A stretch of 64,000 nucleotides of DNA from Pseudomonas fluorescens (GTDB taxonomy: Bacteria; Pseudomonadota; Gammaproteobacteria; Pseudomonadales; Pseudomonadaceae). Positions 27,604-37,243 of the stretch are shown here, in pieces. Location of the stretch: the NCBI RefSeq assembly GCF_902498195.1, contig NZ_CABVIY010000002.1, positions 372,001-436,000 of the forward strand, written 5' to 3'. The notes beneath the pieces were generated by a model, which saw nothing but the letters and a program-made list of their open reading frames with translations, searched no databases and had not been told where the DNA came from. Made by a program: the position numbers and the translations under genes. Numbering within the stretch: position 1 is the stretch's first letter; each line of letters begins with the position of its first letter.

Positions 27604-28155
27604 GTGAACAAGTCGATGCTGGTTGGTGCGGTATTGGGTGCTGTCGGTGTGACTGCCGGGGGTGCTGTGGCCACCTACAGCCTGGTTAAAAATAACGGAC
27701 CTGAGTATGCGCAAGTACTCGCCGTTGAGCCGGTCAAGACGCAAATCAAGACTCCACGTGAAGTGTGCAAGGATGTCACGGTCACCCGGCAGGCGCCGGT
27801 GAAGGATCAACACCAGATTGCCGGTACCGTGGTCGGTGCGCTGGCAGGTGGTTTGCTGGGTAACCAGATCGGCGGCGGCACCGGCAAGAAGATTGCCACG
27901 GTGGCGGGCGCGGTCGGTGGCGGTTACGCCGGCAACAAGGTTCAGGAAGGCATGCAGGAGCGTGACACCTACACTACGACGCAAACCCGTTGTAATACGG
28001 TGAATGACATCAGTGACAAGGTCGTGGGTTACGACGTGCGGTACTCGCTGGACGGCAAAGAGGGGAAAGTGCGAATGGATCGCGATCCCGGGAACCAGAT
28101 TCCGGTGGATAAAGAGGGCAAGTTGATCTTGTCGGAGAATCAGCAGGGTCAATGA
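27604..28155 (+). CDS. Glycine-zipper 2TM domain protein, envelope
   Basis: Protein of 183 residues beginning with a hydrophobic N-terminal anchor or signal (residues 4-27). A glycine-zipper segment lies near residues 74-118 (GTVVGALAGGLLGNQIGGGT, then AGAVGGGYAGNKV), as in SlyB/Rick_17kDa outer-membrane proteins. There is no lipobox cysteine. Two cysteines (KDVT region and TRCNT) flank the zipper. The GTG start follows a perfect AGGAGG. Probably an envelope stability protein; role inferred from fold only. Confidence 0.8.
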   Translation: MNKSMLVGAVLGAVGVTAGGAVATYSLVKNNGPEYAQVLAVEPVKTQIKTPREVCKDVTVTRQAPVKDQHQIAGTVVGALAGGLLGNQIGGGTGKKIATVAGAVGGGYAGNKVQEGMQERDTYTTTQTRCNTVNDISDKVVGYDVRYSLDGKEGKVRMDRDPGNQIPVDKEGKLILSENQQGQ

Positions 28156-28177
28156 TCGGCTGAGAGATTTAAGAAGA

Positions 28178-28202
28178 AGCACCCTGCGGGGTGCTTTTTT
28201 TG
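28178..28202 (+). terminator. Rho-independent terminator of the glycine-zipper gene
   Basis: Stem AGCACCC with GGGTGCT, loop TGCG, then a T-run. Nearly the same hairpin occurs as the suhB terminator at 28361. Confidence 0.85.
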
Positions 28203-28232
28203 TGCTCGGGATCCATGCGCCACCACCAACCC

Positions 28233-28322
28233 TGTGGGGGCGGGCTTGCTCGCGACAGCGGTGTGTCAGTCGATATCAATATTGGATGTCAGCCCGCCTT
28301 CGCGAGCAAGCCCACTCCCGCA
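28233..28322. repeat. REP inverted pair, GGGCTTGCTCGCGA family
   Basis: TGTGGGGGCGGGCTTGCTCG at the left and CGAGCAAGCCCACTCCCGCA at the right face each other across about 40 bp. It lies between two convergent terminators. Confidence 0.85.
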
Positions 28323-28360
28323 TTGGATCTGTGGGGTGTTGGCGATCGAATTTCTGGCAT

Positions 28361-28386
28361 AAAAAAAGCACCCCGAAGGGTGCTTT
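28361..28386 (-). terminator. Rho-independent terminator of suhB
   Basis: On the minus strand, AAAGCACCC pairs with GGGTGCTTT and is followed by a T-run. It starts 17 bases after the suhB stop. Confidence 0.85.
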
Positions 28387-28402
28387 CTCTGTCGCTGGAC
28401 GC

Positions 28403-29221
28403 TTAGCGCTTCAGCGAGGCTGGCAGGTGCGGCTGGATCGCCGTCAGGACGGCCTTGAAGCACTTGGTGTTGCCGGCAACGATGTGGCCTTTTTCAAGGA
28501 AGTCGTGACCGCCGGTGAAGTCGCTCACCAGGCCGCCGGCTTCTTGAATCAGCAGGGCGCCTGCTGCCATGTCCCACTCGGACAGGCCCGACTCCCAGAA
28601 GGCGTCGAAGCGACCGGCGGCCACGTAGGCCAGGTCCAGGCTCGCCGAACCGGCGCGACGGATGCCGGCGGTCTGGCCGACCAGGGCGCGGAACATGCCC
28701 AGGTAGTTGTCGAGGTTGTCCATCTGGTCGTCACGGAACGGGAAGCCGGTACCCAGCAGGGCGCCGTCCAGGCTGGTGCGACCGCTGACGCGCAGGCGAC
28801 GACCGTTCAGTTGAGCGCCGCGACCACGGCTGGCGGTGAATTCTTCCTGGCGAACCGGGTCCAGGACAACAGCGTGTTCCAGGCGACCGCGGTATTTGCA
28901 GGCGATGCTGACAGCGAAGTGAGGAATGCCGCGCAGGAAGTTGGTGGTGCCGTCCAGTGGGTCGATGATCCACAGGTATTCTTCGCCTTCGATCCCGGTA
29001 CCGGCGTGCAGGCCGGTCTCTTCACCGCGGATCGAGTGATTCGGGTAAGCCTTGCGCAGGGCATCGATGATTTTCTGTTCGGCGGCGCGGTCCACCTCGG
29101 ATACGTAATCCTTGGCGTCTTTTTCGTCGACCTTGATGGTATCCAGGCGCTCGATGGAGCGGAAGATCAATTCACTGGCGCTGCGGGCGGCGCGCAGCGC
29201 GATATTCAGCATGGGCTGCAT
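28403..29221 (-). CDS. suhB: Inositol-1-monophosphatase / Nus-associated factor SuhB
   Basis: Protein of 272 residues. The metal-binding motifs are present: GEETG near residue 65, WIIDPLDGTTNF near residue 85 and EWDMAAGALLIQEAGG near residue 213. In proteobacteria SuhB hydrolyses inositol phosphate and also joins the rRNA antitermination complex. The DGTTNF variant separates it from CysQ (DGTKEF) at 19911. It is divergent from trmJ with a 146-bp gap. Confidence 0.95.
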   Translation of the reverse strand: MQPMLNIALRAARSASELIFRSIERLDTIKVDEKDAKDYVSEVDRAAEQKIIDALRKAYPNHSIRGEETGLHAGTGIEGEEYLWIIDPLDGTTNFLRGIPHFAVSIACKYRGRLEHAVVLDPVRQEEFTASRGRGAQLNGRRLRVSGRTSLDGALLGTGFPFRDDQMDNLDNYLGMFRALVGQTAGIRRAGSASLDLAYVAAGRFDAFWESGLSEWDMAAGALLIQEAGGLVSDFTGGHDFLEKGHIVAGNTKCFKAVLTAIQPHLPASLKR

Positions 29222-29367
29222 GGATGTGTCACCTAAGGTTGTTAAAGAAAGCCGGGCATTCTATCAGAAAGTTTCTACAGGTGAAGGACGACGTTCGCTT
29301 TCATGGCTTAACGGTAGTTTGAGCTGTAAGATTCTGCTCCCAATCTATATGTTCGAGAGCGCCTCCC

Positions 29368-30138
29368 TTGCTGCAAAACATTCGTGTCGTCCTGGTCAAT
29401 ACCAGCCATCCGGGCAATATCGGCGGGACTGCGCGCGCCATGAAAAACATGGGCCTGTCGCGGCTGGTGCTGGTCGAGCCACGGCTGTTTCCGCACCACG
29501 AGGCCGACGCCCGTGCCTCCGGTGCCGGTGACATCCTTGAAAATGCGCAAGTCGTCGCCACGTTGGAGGATGCCCTGGTCGGCTGCAACCTGGTGCTCGG
29601 CACCAGCGCTCGCGACCGCCGGATTCCCTGGCCGCTGCTCGATCCCCGCGAATGCGGTGCGAAAGTGGTCGAGGAAGCCGGGCAGGGCGCCGAGATCGCC
29701 CTGGTGTTCGGTCGTGAAGATTCCGGCCTGACCAATGACGAGCTGCAGCGATGTCATTATCACGTGCACATCCCATCAGACCCCGAGTTCAGTTCGCTGA
29801 ACCTTGGGGCGGCGGTGCAGGTGTTGAGTTATGAAGTGCGCATGTCCTGGCTGGCGGCCCAAGGCCAGCCGAGCAAGGTCGAGAAGGAAGAGGTGGCATC
29901 GGTCAAAAGCGCTGAGCTGGCGACCATGGATGAGCTGGAGCGGTTCTATGAGCACCTGGAGCAAACCCTGGTGGCCATCGAGTTCCTCGATCCGGAAAAG
30001 CCACGGCACTTGATGGCGCGCCTGCGCCGGTTGTACGGACGCAGCTCGGTCAGCCGGGCGGAAATGAATATATTGCGTGGCATCCTCACGGAAACCCAAA
30101 AAGCGGCCCGTGGTGAGCTTCTGAAGCGGAAGGATTAA
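29368..30138 (+). CDS. trmJ: tRNA (cytidine/uridine-2'-O-)-methyltransferase TrmJ
   Basis: SPOUT methyltransferase of 256 residues: N-terminal [20 protein letters not shown], then [14 protein letters not shown] and the trefoil-knot motif [14 protein letters not shown]. It methylates the 2'-O of position 32 in tRNAs. The TTG start is accepted because the conserved N-terminus begins there ([10 protein letters not shown]) and the nearest ATG is out of frame. The stop shares one base with the first possible cysE start. Confidence 0.92.
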   Translation: MLQNIRVVLVNTSHPGNIGGTARAMKNMGLSRLVLVEPRLFPHHEADARASGAGDILENAQVVATLEDALVGCNLVLGTSARDRRIPWPLLDPRECGAKVVEEAGQGAEIALVFGREDSGLTNDELQRCHYHVHIPSDPEFSSLNLGAAVQVLSYEVRMSWLAAQGQPSKVEKEEVASVKSAELATMDELERFYEHLEQTLVAIEFLDPEKPRHLMARLRRLYGRSSVSRAEMNILRGILTETQKAARGELLKRKD

Positions 30139-30140
30139 TG

Positions 30141-30917
30141 ATGTTCGAGCGTTTGCGTGAAGATATCCAGAGTGTTTTCCATCGTGACCCGGCGGCGCGT
30201 AATGCTTTTGAAGTCCTGACCTGCTACCCCGGCATGCATGCCATCTGGATCCATCGCCTGTCTTCGATGTTGTGGCGCGCGGACCTGAAATGGCTGGCGC
30301 GCCTGGTCTCGAACTTTGGTCGCTGGTTGACCGGGATCGAGATTCATCCGGGCGCGAAGGTCGGTCGACGTTTCTTCATTGACCATGGGATGGGCATCGT
30401 CATTGGCGAAACCGCTGAAATCGGCGATGACGTCACGATCTATCAGGGTGTGACCCTGGGCGGCACCAGCTGGAACAAGGGCAAGCGACACCCTACTTTG
30501 GGCGATGGCGTGGTGGTCGGGGCGGGCGCGAAGGTGCTCGGTCCGTTCACTGTTGGAGCCGGCGCCAAGGTGGGCTCCAATGCCGTTGTGACCAAGGAAG
30601 TGCCGCCGGGCGCCACTGTGGTGGGTATTCCGGGGCGGATCATCGTCAAGCCCGACCAGGAGCTGGACGCCAAGCGCAAGGCCATGGCCGAGAAGATCGG
30701 CTTCGATGCCTACGGAGTGACTGAAGACATGCCGGATCCGGTGGCGCGTGCCATCAATCAATTGCTCGATCACCTGCAGGCAGTCGATGGGCGTCTGGAG
30801 GGGATGTGCGGGGCGTTGAAGGATCTGGGCAGTAATTACTGTGCGAAAGATCTGCCTGAGCTGCGCGAGGAAGACTTCGCTTGCGTAAAAGACAAAGATC
30901 AAAGCCAGGCCAGTTGA
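30141..30917 (+). CDS. cysE: Serine O-acetyltransferase
   Basis: Protein of 258 residues with a helical N-terminus and a left-handed beta-helix of hexapeptide repeats ([19 protein letters not shown], then [20 protein letters not shown]). It acetylates serine to O-acetylserine, the cysteine precursor. The second of two adjacent ATGs is chosen because AAGGA is six bases before it. It precedes the isc operon, which uses cysteine as sulfur source. Confidence 0.94.
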   Translation: MFERLREDIQSVFHRDPAARNAFEVLTCYPGMHAIWIHRLSSMLWRADLKWLARLVSNFGRWLTGIEIHPGAKVGRRFFIDHGMGIVIGETAEIGDDVTIYQGVTLGGTSWNKGKRHPTLGDGVVVGAGAKVLGPFTVGAGAKVGSNAVVTKEVPPGATVVGIPGRIIVKPDQELDAKRKAMAEKIGFDAYGVTEDMPDPVARAINQLLDHLQAVDGRLEGMCGALKDLGSNYCAKDLPELREEDFACVKDKDQSQAS

Positions 30918-31024
30918 TGCTTTTGTAGGAGCTGCCGCAGGTCGTATTCAGGCAATGGCGCAGCGCTCAGCGGTGTGCCATTAAGCCGCAGACCCTGATA
31001 TCATGCGCCCGCTGTTTTGCGGGT

Positions 31025-31082
31025 AAACCTGACTAAAGTACTAGGTCTTATAGTTGACTTAAATACTCGGGAATTGCATACT
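31025..31082 (+). promoter_or_regulatory. iscR promoter with two tandem IscR type-1 sites
   Basis: TTGACT (31054-31059) and CATACT (31077-31082) form a -35 and -10 pair with a 17-bp spacer. Two adjacent 25-bp sequences, 31025-31049 (AAACCTGACTAAAGTACTAG at its start) and 31050-31074 (ATAGTTGACTTAAATACTCG at its start), both resemble the type-1 IscR consensus, and the second covers the -35 box. This fits autorepression by [2Fe-2S]-IscR. Confidence 0.75.
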
Positions 31083-31113
31083 CGCCCCATTCCGAACTCC
31101 GTGGTAATTGTCC

Positions 31114-31605
31114 ATGCGACTGACTACAAAAGGCCGATACGCCGTGACCGCCATGCTAGACCTGGCGTTGCACGCGCAGCACGGGCCCGTGTCCCTGGCC
31201 GATATCTCCGAGCGCCAAGGCATCTCCCTGTCCTACCTCGAACAGCTTTTCGCCAAGCTGCGCCGCAGCAACCTGGTGTCGAGCGTGCGTGGTCCAGGTG
31301 GCGGTTACCAGCTGTCACGCGACATGCAGGGTATCCAGGTCGCCCAGGTGATCGATGCGGTGAACGAATCGGTCGATGCCACCAAGTGCCAGGGCCAGGG
31401 CGACTGCCACCAAGGCGATACCTGCCTGACCCATCACTTGTGGTGCGATCTGAGCTTGCAGATTCACGAATTTCTGAGCGGTATCAGCTTGGCTGACCTT
31501 GTGACTCGCCGTGAGGTGCAAGAAGTAGCCCAGCGCCAGGACCAACGCCGTTGCAACAGCAAGGCGCCACGCCTGGACAAGATTGAAGCGTCCGCCGTCG
31601 AATGA
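31114..31605 (+). CDS. iscR: Fe-S cluster assembly transcriptional regulator IscR
   Basis: Rrf2-family protein of 163 residues with a winged helix-turn-helix in residues 1-70. The [2Fe-2S] ligands Cys92, Cys98, Cys104 and His107 are all in canonical positions. It represses the isc operon when clustered. ATG 31114 gives the canonical [11 protein letters not shown] start. Promoter and operator sites are visible just upstream. Confidence 0.97.
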   Translation: MRLTTKGRYAVTAMLDLALHAQHGPVSLADISERQGISLSYLEQLFAKLRRSNLVSSVRGPGGGYQLSRDMQGIQVAQVIDAVNESVDATKCQGQGDCHQGDTCLTHHLWCDLSLQIHEFLSGISLADLVTRREVQEVAQRQDQRRCNSKAPRLDKIEASAVE

Positions 31606-31655
31606 CAGCCATAGAGCTAACGGCGTGCCAGCCAGCCTGATTTAGGAGATAGTCC

Positions 31656-32870
31656 ATGAAATTGCCGATTTACCTTGATTACTCTGCGACGACCCCGGTT
31701 GATCCGCGTGTCGCGCAAAAAATGAGTGAATGCCTGCTGGTCGACGGAAACTTCGGTAACCCGGCGTCCCGTTCCCACGTGTTCGGCTGGAAAGCTGAAG
31801 AATCCGTCGAAAACGCCCGTCGTCAGGTGGCCGACCTGGTCAATGCCGACCCGCGTGAAATCGTCTGGACCTCCGGTGCCACCGAATCGGACAACCTGGC
31901 AATCAAGGGTGCGGCACATTTCTACGCCACCAAAGGCAAGCACCTGATCACCACCAAGATTGAGCACAAGGCTGTCCTCGACACCATGCGCCAACTGGAA
32001 CGTGAAGGTTTCGAAGTCACCTACATCGAGCCTCGTGAAGATGGCCTGGTGACCCCGGAGATGGTCGAAGCCGCACTGCGCGACGACACCATCCTGGTTT
32101 CGATCATGCACGTGAACAACGAAATCGGCACCATCAACGACATCGCCGCCATCGGCGAGCTGACCCGTTCCAAGGGCATCCTGTTCCACGTCGACGCCGC
32201 TCAGTCCACTGGCAAGGTCGAAATCGACCTGCAGAAACTGAAAGTCGACCTGATGTCGTTCTCCGCCCACAAGACCTACGGCCCTAAAGGCATCGGCGCC
32301 CTGTACGTGAGCCGCAAACCGCGAGTTCGCATCGAGGCGACCATGCACGGCGGCGGTCACGAGCGCGGCATGCGTTCCGGTACCCTGGCGACCCACCAGA
32401 TCGTCGGTATCGGTGAAGCCTTCCGTGTAGCCAAGGAAGACATGGCTGCCGAGAACGTGCGCATCAAGGCCCTGAGCGACCGTTTCTACAAGCAGGTCGA
32501 GCATCTGGAAGAGCTGTACATCAACGGCAGCATGACCGCCCGCGTACCGCACAACCTGAACCTGAGCTTCAACTACGTTGAAGGCGAGTCGCTGATCATG
32601 GCGCTCAAGGATCTGGCGGTTTCGTCCGGTTCGGCCTGCACCTCGGCCTCGCTTGAGCCTTCGTACGTGCTGCGCGCCCTGGGCCGCAACGACGAACTGG
32701 CTCACAGCTCGATCCGTTTCACCTTCGGTCGCTTCACCACCGAAGAAGAAATCGACTATGCCGCGCAGAAGGTCTGCGAGGCCGTTACCAAGCTGCGCGC
32801 TCTGTCGCCGCTGTGGGACATGTACAAAGACGGTGTCGACATTTCGAAAATCGAGTGGGCGGCACACTGA
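31656..32870 (+). CDS. iscS: Cysteine desulfurase IscS
   Basis: Class V aminotransferase-fold PLP enzyme of 404 residues, the usual IscS length. The PLP lysine is in [11 protein letters not shown] and the catalytic Cys328 in [10 protein letters not shown]. It takes sulfur from cysteine for Fe-S clusters and tRNA thiolation. Second gene of iscRSUA-hscBA-fdx-iscX. Confidence 0.98.
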   Translation: MKLPIYLDYSATTPVDPRVAQKMSECLLVDGNFGNPASRSHVFGWKAEESVENARRQVADLVNADPREIVWTSGATESDNLAIKGAAHFYATKGKHLITTKIEHKAVLDTMRQLEREGFEVTYIEPREDGLVTPEMVEAALRDDTILVSIMHVNNEIGTINDIAAIGELTRSKGILFHVDAAQSTGKVEIDLQKLKVDLMSFSAHKTYGPKGIGALYVSRKPRVRIEATMHGGGHERGMRSGTLATHQIVGIGEAFRVAKEDMAAENVRIKALSDRFYKQVEHLEELYINGSMTARVPHNLNLSFNYVEGESLIMALKDLAVSSGSACTSASLEPSYVLRALGRNDELAHSSIRFTFGRFTTEEEIDYAAQKVCEAVTKLRALSPLWDMYKDGVDISKIEWAAH

Positions 32871-32896
32871 TTTCAAGTCGCCGCGAACCAGCCTCG

Positions 32897-32910
32897 GGGA
32901 CTCAGGTCCC
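32897..32910 (+). other. Small hairpin in the iscS-iscU spacer
   Basis: GGGAC (32897-32901) can pair with GTCCC (32906-32910) in the 83-bp gap between iscS and iscU. There is no T-run, so it is more likely an mRNA stability or processing element than a terminator. Confidence 0.3.
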
Positions 32911-32953
32911 GGGGTTCCAAGAGCGACTCTCTGATGAGTGAGGATTAAGCATC

Positions 32954-33340
32954 ATGGCTTACAGCGAAAAGGTCATCGACCACTACGAAAACCCGCGCAA
33001 CGTCGGCAAGATGGACGCGGAAGATCCTGATGTCGGCACCGGCATGGTCGGCGCGCCGGCTTGCGGCGACGTCATGCGCCTGCAGATCAAGGTCAACGAC
33101 GCCGGCATCATCGAAGATGCCAAGTTCAAGACCTATGGCTGCGGTTCCGCCATCGCTTCCAGCTCCCTGGCCACCGAGTGGATGAAGGGCAAGACGCTGG
33201 ATGAGGCAGAAACCATCAAGAACACTCAGCTGGCTGAAGAACTGGCCCTGCCGCCAGTGAAAATTCACTGCTCCGTGCTCGCTGAAGACGCCATCAAGGC
33301 GGCCGTTCGCGACTACAAGCAGAAGAAAGGCTTGATCTGA
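32954..33340 (+). CDS. iscU: Fe-S cluster assembly scaffold IscU
   Basis: Protein of 128 residues with the scaffold ligands Cys37 and Asp39 (PACGDV), Cys63 (GCGSA) and the third Cys in HCSVLAEDA. The HscA recognition motif LPPVK is present near residue 100. It receives sulfur from IscS. Confidence 0.98.
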   Translation: MAYSEKVIDHYENPRNVGKMDAEDPDVGTGMVGAPACGDVMRLQIKVNDAGIIEDAKFKTYGCGSAIASSSLATEWMKGKTLDEAETIKNTQLAEELALPPVKIHCSVLAEDAIKAAVRDYKQKKGLI

Positions 33341-33374
33341 CTTTCAGGATTTGGCGACGAGTAAGGAGTCACCG

Positions 33375-33698
33375 ATGGCTATCAGCATGACAGAAGCGGC
33401 TGCTCGACACGTGCGACGCTCCCTCGACGGGCGCGGCAAAGGTGAGGGGATTCGTCTGGGTGTTCGCACCACAGGCTGCTCCGGCCTTGCCTACGTGCTG
33501 GAGTTTGTCGACGAGGTGGTTGCAGAGGACCAGGTGTTCGAAAGTCACGGCGAGAAAGTGATCATCGACCCGAAAAGCCTGGCCTACCTGGACGGCACCG
33601 AGCTCGATTTCGTCAAGGAAGGGTTGAACGAAGGCTTCAAGTTCAACAACCCTAACGTGCGCGGTGAGTGTGGCTGCGGCGAAAGCTTCAATATCTGA
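33375..33698 (+). CDS. iscA: Fe-S carrier protein IscA
   Basis: A-type carrier of 107 residues with ligands Cys35 (TTGCSGLAY), Cys99 and Cys101 (GECGCGESF). ATG 33375 follows AAGGAG. It carries iron or clusters from IscU to target proteins. Confidence 0.97.
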   Translation: MAISMTEAAARHVRRSLDGRGKGEGIRLGVRTTGCSGLAYVLEFVDEVVAEDQVFESHGEKVIIDPKSLAYLDGTELDFVKEGLNEGFKFNNPNVRGECGCGESFNI

Positions 33699-33706
33699 GG
33701 CTTCTT

Positions 33707-34228
33707 GTGGGTACTCCTTGTCATTTCGCTTTATTTGAGCTGCAACCGAGCTTCAATCTGGACCTCGATCAGCTGGCTACGCGCTACCGTGAGTTGGCGC
33801 GCAGTGTTCATCCGGACCGTTTTGCGGACGCTTCCGAGCGCGAGCAACGGCTGGCGCTAGAGCAATCCGCGAGCCTCAACGAGGCCTACCAGACGCTCAA
33901 GAATCCCCCCAAGCGCGCGCGTTACCTGCTCGCCTTGAGTGGTGGTGAGCTGCCGCTGGAGGTCACGGTGCATGACCCGGAATTTCTTCTGCAACAGATG
34001 GAATTGCGCGAAGAGCTCGAAGACCTGCAGGACAGCGCCGATTTGTCGGGTGTTGCCGCGTTCAAGCGCCGCCTGAAATCTGCCCAGGATGAACTGAACC
34101 AAAGCTTCGCAGCTTGCTGGAACGATACCGCGCAACGTGAACGGGCCGAACGCCTGATGCGGCGCATGCAGTTCCTCGACAAGCTCACTTACGAAGTGCG
34201 CCAGTTAGAAGAGCGCCTCGACGATTAA
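33707..34228 (+). CDS. hscB: Fe-S assembly co-chaperone HscB
   Basis: Protein of 173 residues with an N-terminal J domain (His35-Pro36-Asp37, [11 protein letters not shown]) and a C-terminal helical IscU-binding domain. It delivers IscU to HscA. The start is taken as GTG 33707, nine bases after the iscA stop, because it gives the conserved [13 protein letters not shown]-terminus and a GAGG lies just upstream. Confidence 0.95.
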   Translation: MGTPCHFALFELQPSFNLDLDQLATRYRELARSVHPDRFADASEREQRLALEQSASLNEAYQTLKNPPKRARYLLALSGGELPLEVTVHDPEFLLQQMELREELEDLQDSADLSGVAAFKRRLKSAQDELNQSFAACWNDTAQRERAERLMRRMQFLDKLTYEVRQLEERLDD

Positions 34229-34279
34229 CCCAGTGCCGCTCCGGTCGCACGCCTGATATACAGATAAGTCCTGATAACG

Positions 34280-36142
34280 ATGGCCCTACTGCAGATCGCC
34301 GAACCCGGCCAAAGTCCTCAACCGCACCAGCGTCGTCTGGCTGTGGGGATCGACTTGGGCACTACCAATTCGCTGGTCGCTGCCTTGCGCAGTGGTCTTT
34401 CCGAACCTCTGGCGGACGCGCAGGGGCAGGTCATCCTGCCATCCGCCGTGCGTTATCACGCCGATCACGTCGAGGTGGGCGAGTCGGCCAAGCTGGCTGC
34501 CTCAACCGATCCGCTGAACACCGTGCTGTCGGTCAAGCGCTTGATGGGTCGTGGTCTGTCCGACGTCAAGCAGCTGGGCGATCAGTTGCCATACCGCTTT
34601 GTCGGTGGCGAATCGCACATGCCGTTCATCGACACGATCCAGGGCCCGAAAAGCCCGGTCGAAGTCTCGGCGGATATCCTCAAGGTCTTGCGTCAACGTG
34701 CCGAAGCCACCCTTGGCGGTGAGCTGGTGGGCGCAGTGATCACGGTTCCGGCCTATTTCGACGACGCCCAGCGTCAAGCCACCAAGGATGCGGCCAAGCT
34801 GGCCGGCCTTAACGTGCTGCGTTTGCTCAATGAGCCGACCGCCGCGGCGGTGGCTTATGGTCTGGATCAGCACGCCGAAGGCCTGGTGGCGATTTATGAC
34901 TTGGGTGGCGGTACGTTCGATATTTCGATTCTGCGCCTGACCGGCGGCGTCTTCGAAGTCCTGGCTACCGGTGGTGACAGCGCCCTGGGCGGCGATGATT
35001 TCGATCACGCCATCGCCGGCTGGATCATCGAGAGTGCCGGTTTGTCCGCCGACCTCGATCCCGGCGCACAGCGTAATCTGTTGCAAACCGCTTGCGCGGC
35101 CAAGGAAGCGTTGACCGATGACGTGGCTGTTGAGGTTGCTTACGGCAACTGGAAAGCCGAGCTGAGCCGCGAAGCCTTCAATGCGCTGATCGAGCCGATG
35201 GTCGCTCGCAGCCTGAAAGCCTGCCGTCGTGCCGTTCGTGATTCCGGCGTCGAGCTGGAAGAAGTTCACGCCGTGGTGATGGTCGGTGGCTCGACGCGTG
35301 TCCCGCGTGTTCGCGAAGCGGTCGCCGAAGCCTTCGGTCGTCAGCCGTTGACCGAAATCGATCCGGATCAAGTGGTAGCCATCGGGGCTGCGATCCAGGC
35401 TGATACCCTGGCCGGCAACAAGCGTGACGGCGACGAATTGCTACTGCTTGACGTGATCCCGCTGTCCCTGGGGCTGGAAACCATGGGCGGCCTGATGGAA
35501 AAGGTGATTCCGCGCAACACCACCATTCCCGTCGCCCGCGCCCAGGATTTCACCACCTATAAAGATGGCCAGTCGGCCATGGCTATCCATGTCTTGCAGG
35601 GTGAGCGCGAGCTGATCAGTGACTGCCGATCCCTGGCGCGCTTCGAATTGCGTGGCATTCCGGCGATGGTCGCCGGTGCGGCGAAAATTCGCGTGACCTT
35701 CCAGGTCGATGCCGATGGCCTGCTCAGCGTCTCTGCCCGTGAGTTGGGTTCGGGCATTGAAGCGAGCATCCAGGTCAAGCCGTCCTACGGTCTGACCGAC
35801 GGTGAAATCGCCAAGATGCTCAAGGATTCGTTCCAGCATGCCAACGACGACAAGGTTGCCCGTGTGCTGCGTGAGCAGCAGGTCGATGCCCAGCGTCTGA
35901 TCGAAGCGGTGCAGGCTGCCCTGGAAGCCGACGGCGACCGTTTGCTCGATGCCGATGAGCGCATGGTGATCGATCTGCAGGTGCAGGAACTCACCGAACT
36001 GATGAAAGGTACCGATGGTTACGCCATCGAGCAGCAGACCAAGCGTCTGTCGCAAGTGACCGATGCCTTTGCTGCCCGCCGCCTGGACTCGACGGTGAAA
36101 GCCGCGCTGGCGGGGCGCAACCTGAATGAGATTGAGGAATAA
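34280..36142 (+). CDS. hscA: Fe-S assembly chaperone HscA (Hsp70 family)
   Basis: Hsp70 of 620 residues with [14 protein letters not shown] near residue 24, [14 protein letters not shown] and [14 protein letters not shown] in the nucleotide-binding domain and a C-terminal substrate-binding domain. HscA binds the LPPVK motif of IscU and drives cluster transfer. It is shorter than DnaK, as usual for HscA. Confidence 0.97.
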   Translation: MALLQIAEPGQSPQPHQRRLAVGIDLGTTNSLVAALRSGLSEPLADAQGQVILPSAVRYHADHVEVGESAKLAASTDPLNTVLSVKRLMGRGLSDVKQLGDQLPYRFVGGESHMPFIDTIQGPKSPVEVSADILKVLRQRAEATLGGELVGAVITVPAYFDDAQRQATKDAAKLAGLNVLRLLNEPTAAAVAYGLDQHAEGLVAIYDLGGGTFDISILRLTGGVFEVLATGGDSALGGDDFDHAIAGWIIESAGLSADLDPGAQRNLLQTACAAKEALTDDVAVEVAYGNWKAELSREAFNALIEPMVARSLKACRRAVRDSGVELEEVHAVVMVGGSTRVPRVREAVAEAFGRQPLTEIDPDQVVAIGAAIQADTLAGNKRDGDELLLLDVIPLSLGLETMGGLMEKVIPRNTTIPVARAQDFTTYKDGQSAMAIHVLQGERELISDCRSLARFELRGIPAMVAGAAKIRVTFQVDADGLLSVSARELGSGIEASIQVKPSYGLTDGEIAKMLKDSFQHANDDKVARVLREQQVDAQRLIEAVQAALEADGDRLLDADERMVIDLQVQELTELMKGTDGYAIEQQTKRLSQVTDAFAARRLDSTVKAALAGRNLNEIEE

Positions 36143-36144
36143 CG

Positions 36145-36486
36145 ATGCCGCAGGTCATTTTTCTGCCACACGAAAAGTTTTGCCCGGAAGGCATGGTCGT
36201 GGAGGCTGAGACCGGTACGTCCATCCTCGAGCTGGCCCATGAGCACCACATCGAGATGGAAAGTGCCTGTGGCGGCGTCTGCGCCTGTACCACCTGTCAC
36301 TGCATCATCCGCGAGGGGTTTGACTCGCTGGAAGAGGCCGACGAGCTGGAAGAGGACTATCTTGACAAGGCTTGGGGGCTGGAAGCCCAGTCGCGCCTGG
36401 GCTGTCAGGCCAAGGTCGGGACTGAAGACCTGACGGTCGAAATTCCGAAATACTCGCTCAACCACGCAGCCGAAGCGCCGCACTGA
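36145..36486 (+). CDS. fdx: ISC-type [2Fe-2S] ferredoxin
   Basis: Adrenodoxin-like ferredoxin of 113 residues with ligands Cys42, Cys48, Cys51 (ACGGVCACTTC) and Cys87 (LGCQAK). It supplies electrons for cluster assembly on IscU. It starts three bases after the hscA stop. Confidence 0.96.
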   Translation: MPQVIFLPHEKFCPEGMVVEAETGTSILELAHEHHIEMESACGGVCACTTCHCIIREGFDSLEEADELEEDYLDKAWGLEAQSRLGCQAKVGTEDLTVEIPKYSLNHAAEAPH

Positions 36487-36500
36487 TTCAAGGAACTGTC

Positions 36501-36701
36501 ATGAGTCTCAAGTGGACTGATGTGCTGGAAATCGCGATCCAGCTGGCTGAAAACAAGCCCGATGTAGACCCAATGTCGGTCAACTTCGTCGATCTGCGTA
36601 AATGGGTAATGGAATTGCCCGAGTTTGACGACAAGCCTGAGCATTGTGGCGAGAAGATCCTGGAGGCCATTCAGGCCCACTGGATCGAAGAACGCGACTG
36701 A
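36501..36701 (+). CDS. iscX: Fe-S assembly protein IscX
   Basis: Small acidic protein of 66 residues matching IscX/YfhJ (SLKWTDVLEIAIQLAENKPD, then FVDLRKWVMELPEF). It binds IscS and modulates its activity. Last gene of the isc operon. Confidence 0.95.
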   Translation: MSLKWTDVLEIAIQLAENKPDVDPMSVNFVDLRKWVMELPEFDDKPEHCGEKILEAIQAHWIEERD

Positions 36702-36715
36702 GCCACGCTGCAGGT

Positions 36716-36763
36716 TAGGCAATACCTAAGAACCCGCGTATAATTCGCGGGTTTAATTTTTCG
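36716..36763 (+). promoter_or_regulatory. ndk promoter whose -10 box lies in a terminator-like hairpin loop
   Basis: TAGGCA (36716-36721) and TATAAT (36739-36744) are spaced by 17 bp, a good sigma-70 pair. The -10 box lies in the loop of the hairpin AACCCGCG/CGCGGGTT (36731-36753), which is followed by TAATTTTT. The same DNA therefore looks like the isc terminator and the ndk promoter. Confidence 0.6.
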
Positions 36764-36789
36764 CAAATTACCGTTTCTGGAGTTACACC

Positions 36790-37215
36790 ATGGCTGTTCA
36801 ACGTACTTTCTCCATCATCAAGCCTGACGCCGTTGCAAAAAACGTTATCGGCGAGATCACCACTCGTTTCGAAAAAGCTGGCCTGCGCGTTGTAGCTTCG
36901 AAACTCAAGCAACTGTCCAAAGCTGAAGCCGAAGGCTTCTACGCTGAGCACAGCGCTCGTGGTTTCTTCGGCGACCTGGTTGCTTTCATGATCTCCGGTC
37001 CGGTTGTCGTTCAGGTTCTGGAAGGCGAAAACGCTATCGCTCTGAACCGTGAGCTGATGGGCGCTACCAACCCTAAAGAAGCTGCTGCCGGCACCATCCG
37101 CGCTGACTTCGCTGATTCCATCGACGCCAACGCTGTGCACGGTTCGGACTCCGAAGCCGCTGCTGCTCGCGAAATCTCGTACTTCTTCGCAGCTACTGAA
37201 GTAACCACTCGCTAA
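36790..37215 (+). CDS. ndk: Nucleoside diphosphate kinase
   Basis: Protein of 141 residues with the phosphorylated His117 in NAVHGSDS and the N-terminal [14 protein letters not shown] motif. It balances nucleoside triphosphate pools. Codon use is strongly biased, as for a highly expressed gene, and it has its own promoter. Confidence 0.98.
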   Translation: MAVQRTFSIIKPDAVAKNVIGEITTRFEKAGLRVVASKLKQLSKAEAEGFYAEHSARGFFGDLVAFMISGPVVVQVLEGENAIALNRELMGATNPKEAAAGTIRADFADSIDANAVHGSDSEAAAAREISYFFAATEVTTR

Positions 37216-37243
37216 GCATTGGCTTAAGAGTGAAGGTGAATCC

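Noticed and set aside
28203..28360. CRISPR-like repetition between 28.2 and 28.4 kb
   Set aside because: There are only two inverted REP units, no regular direct repeats with spacers. No CRISPR array was seen anywhere in the window.
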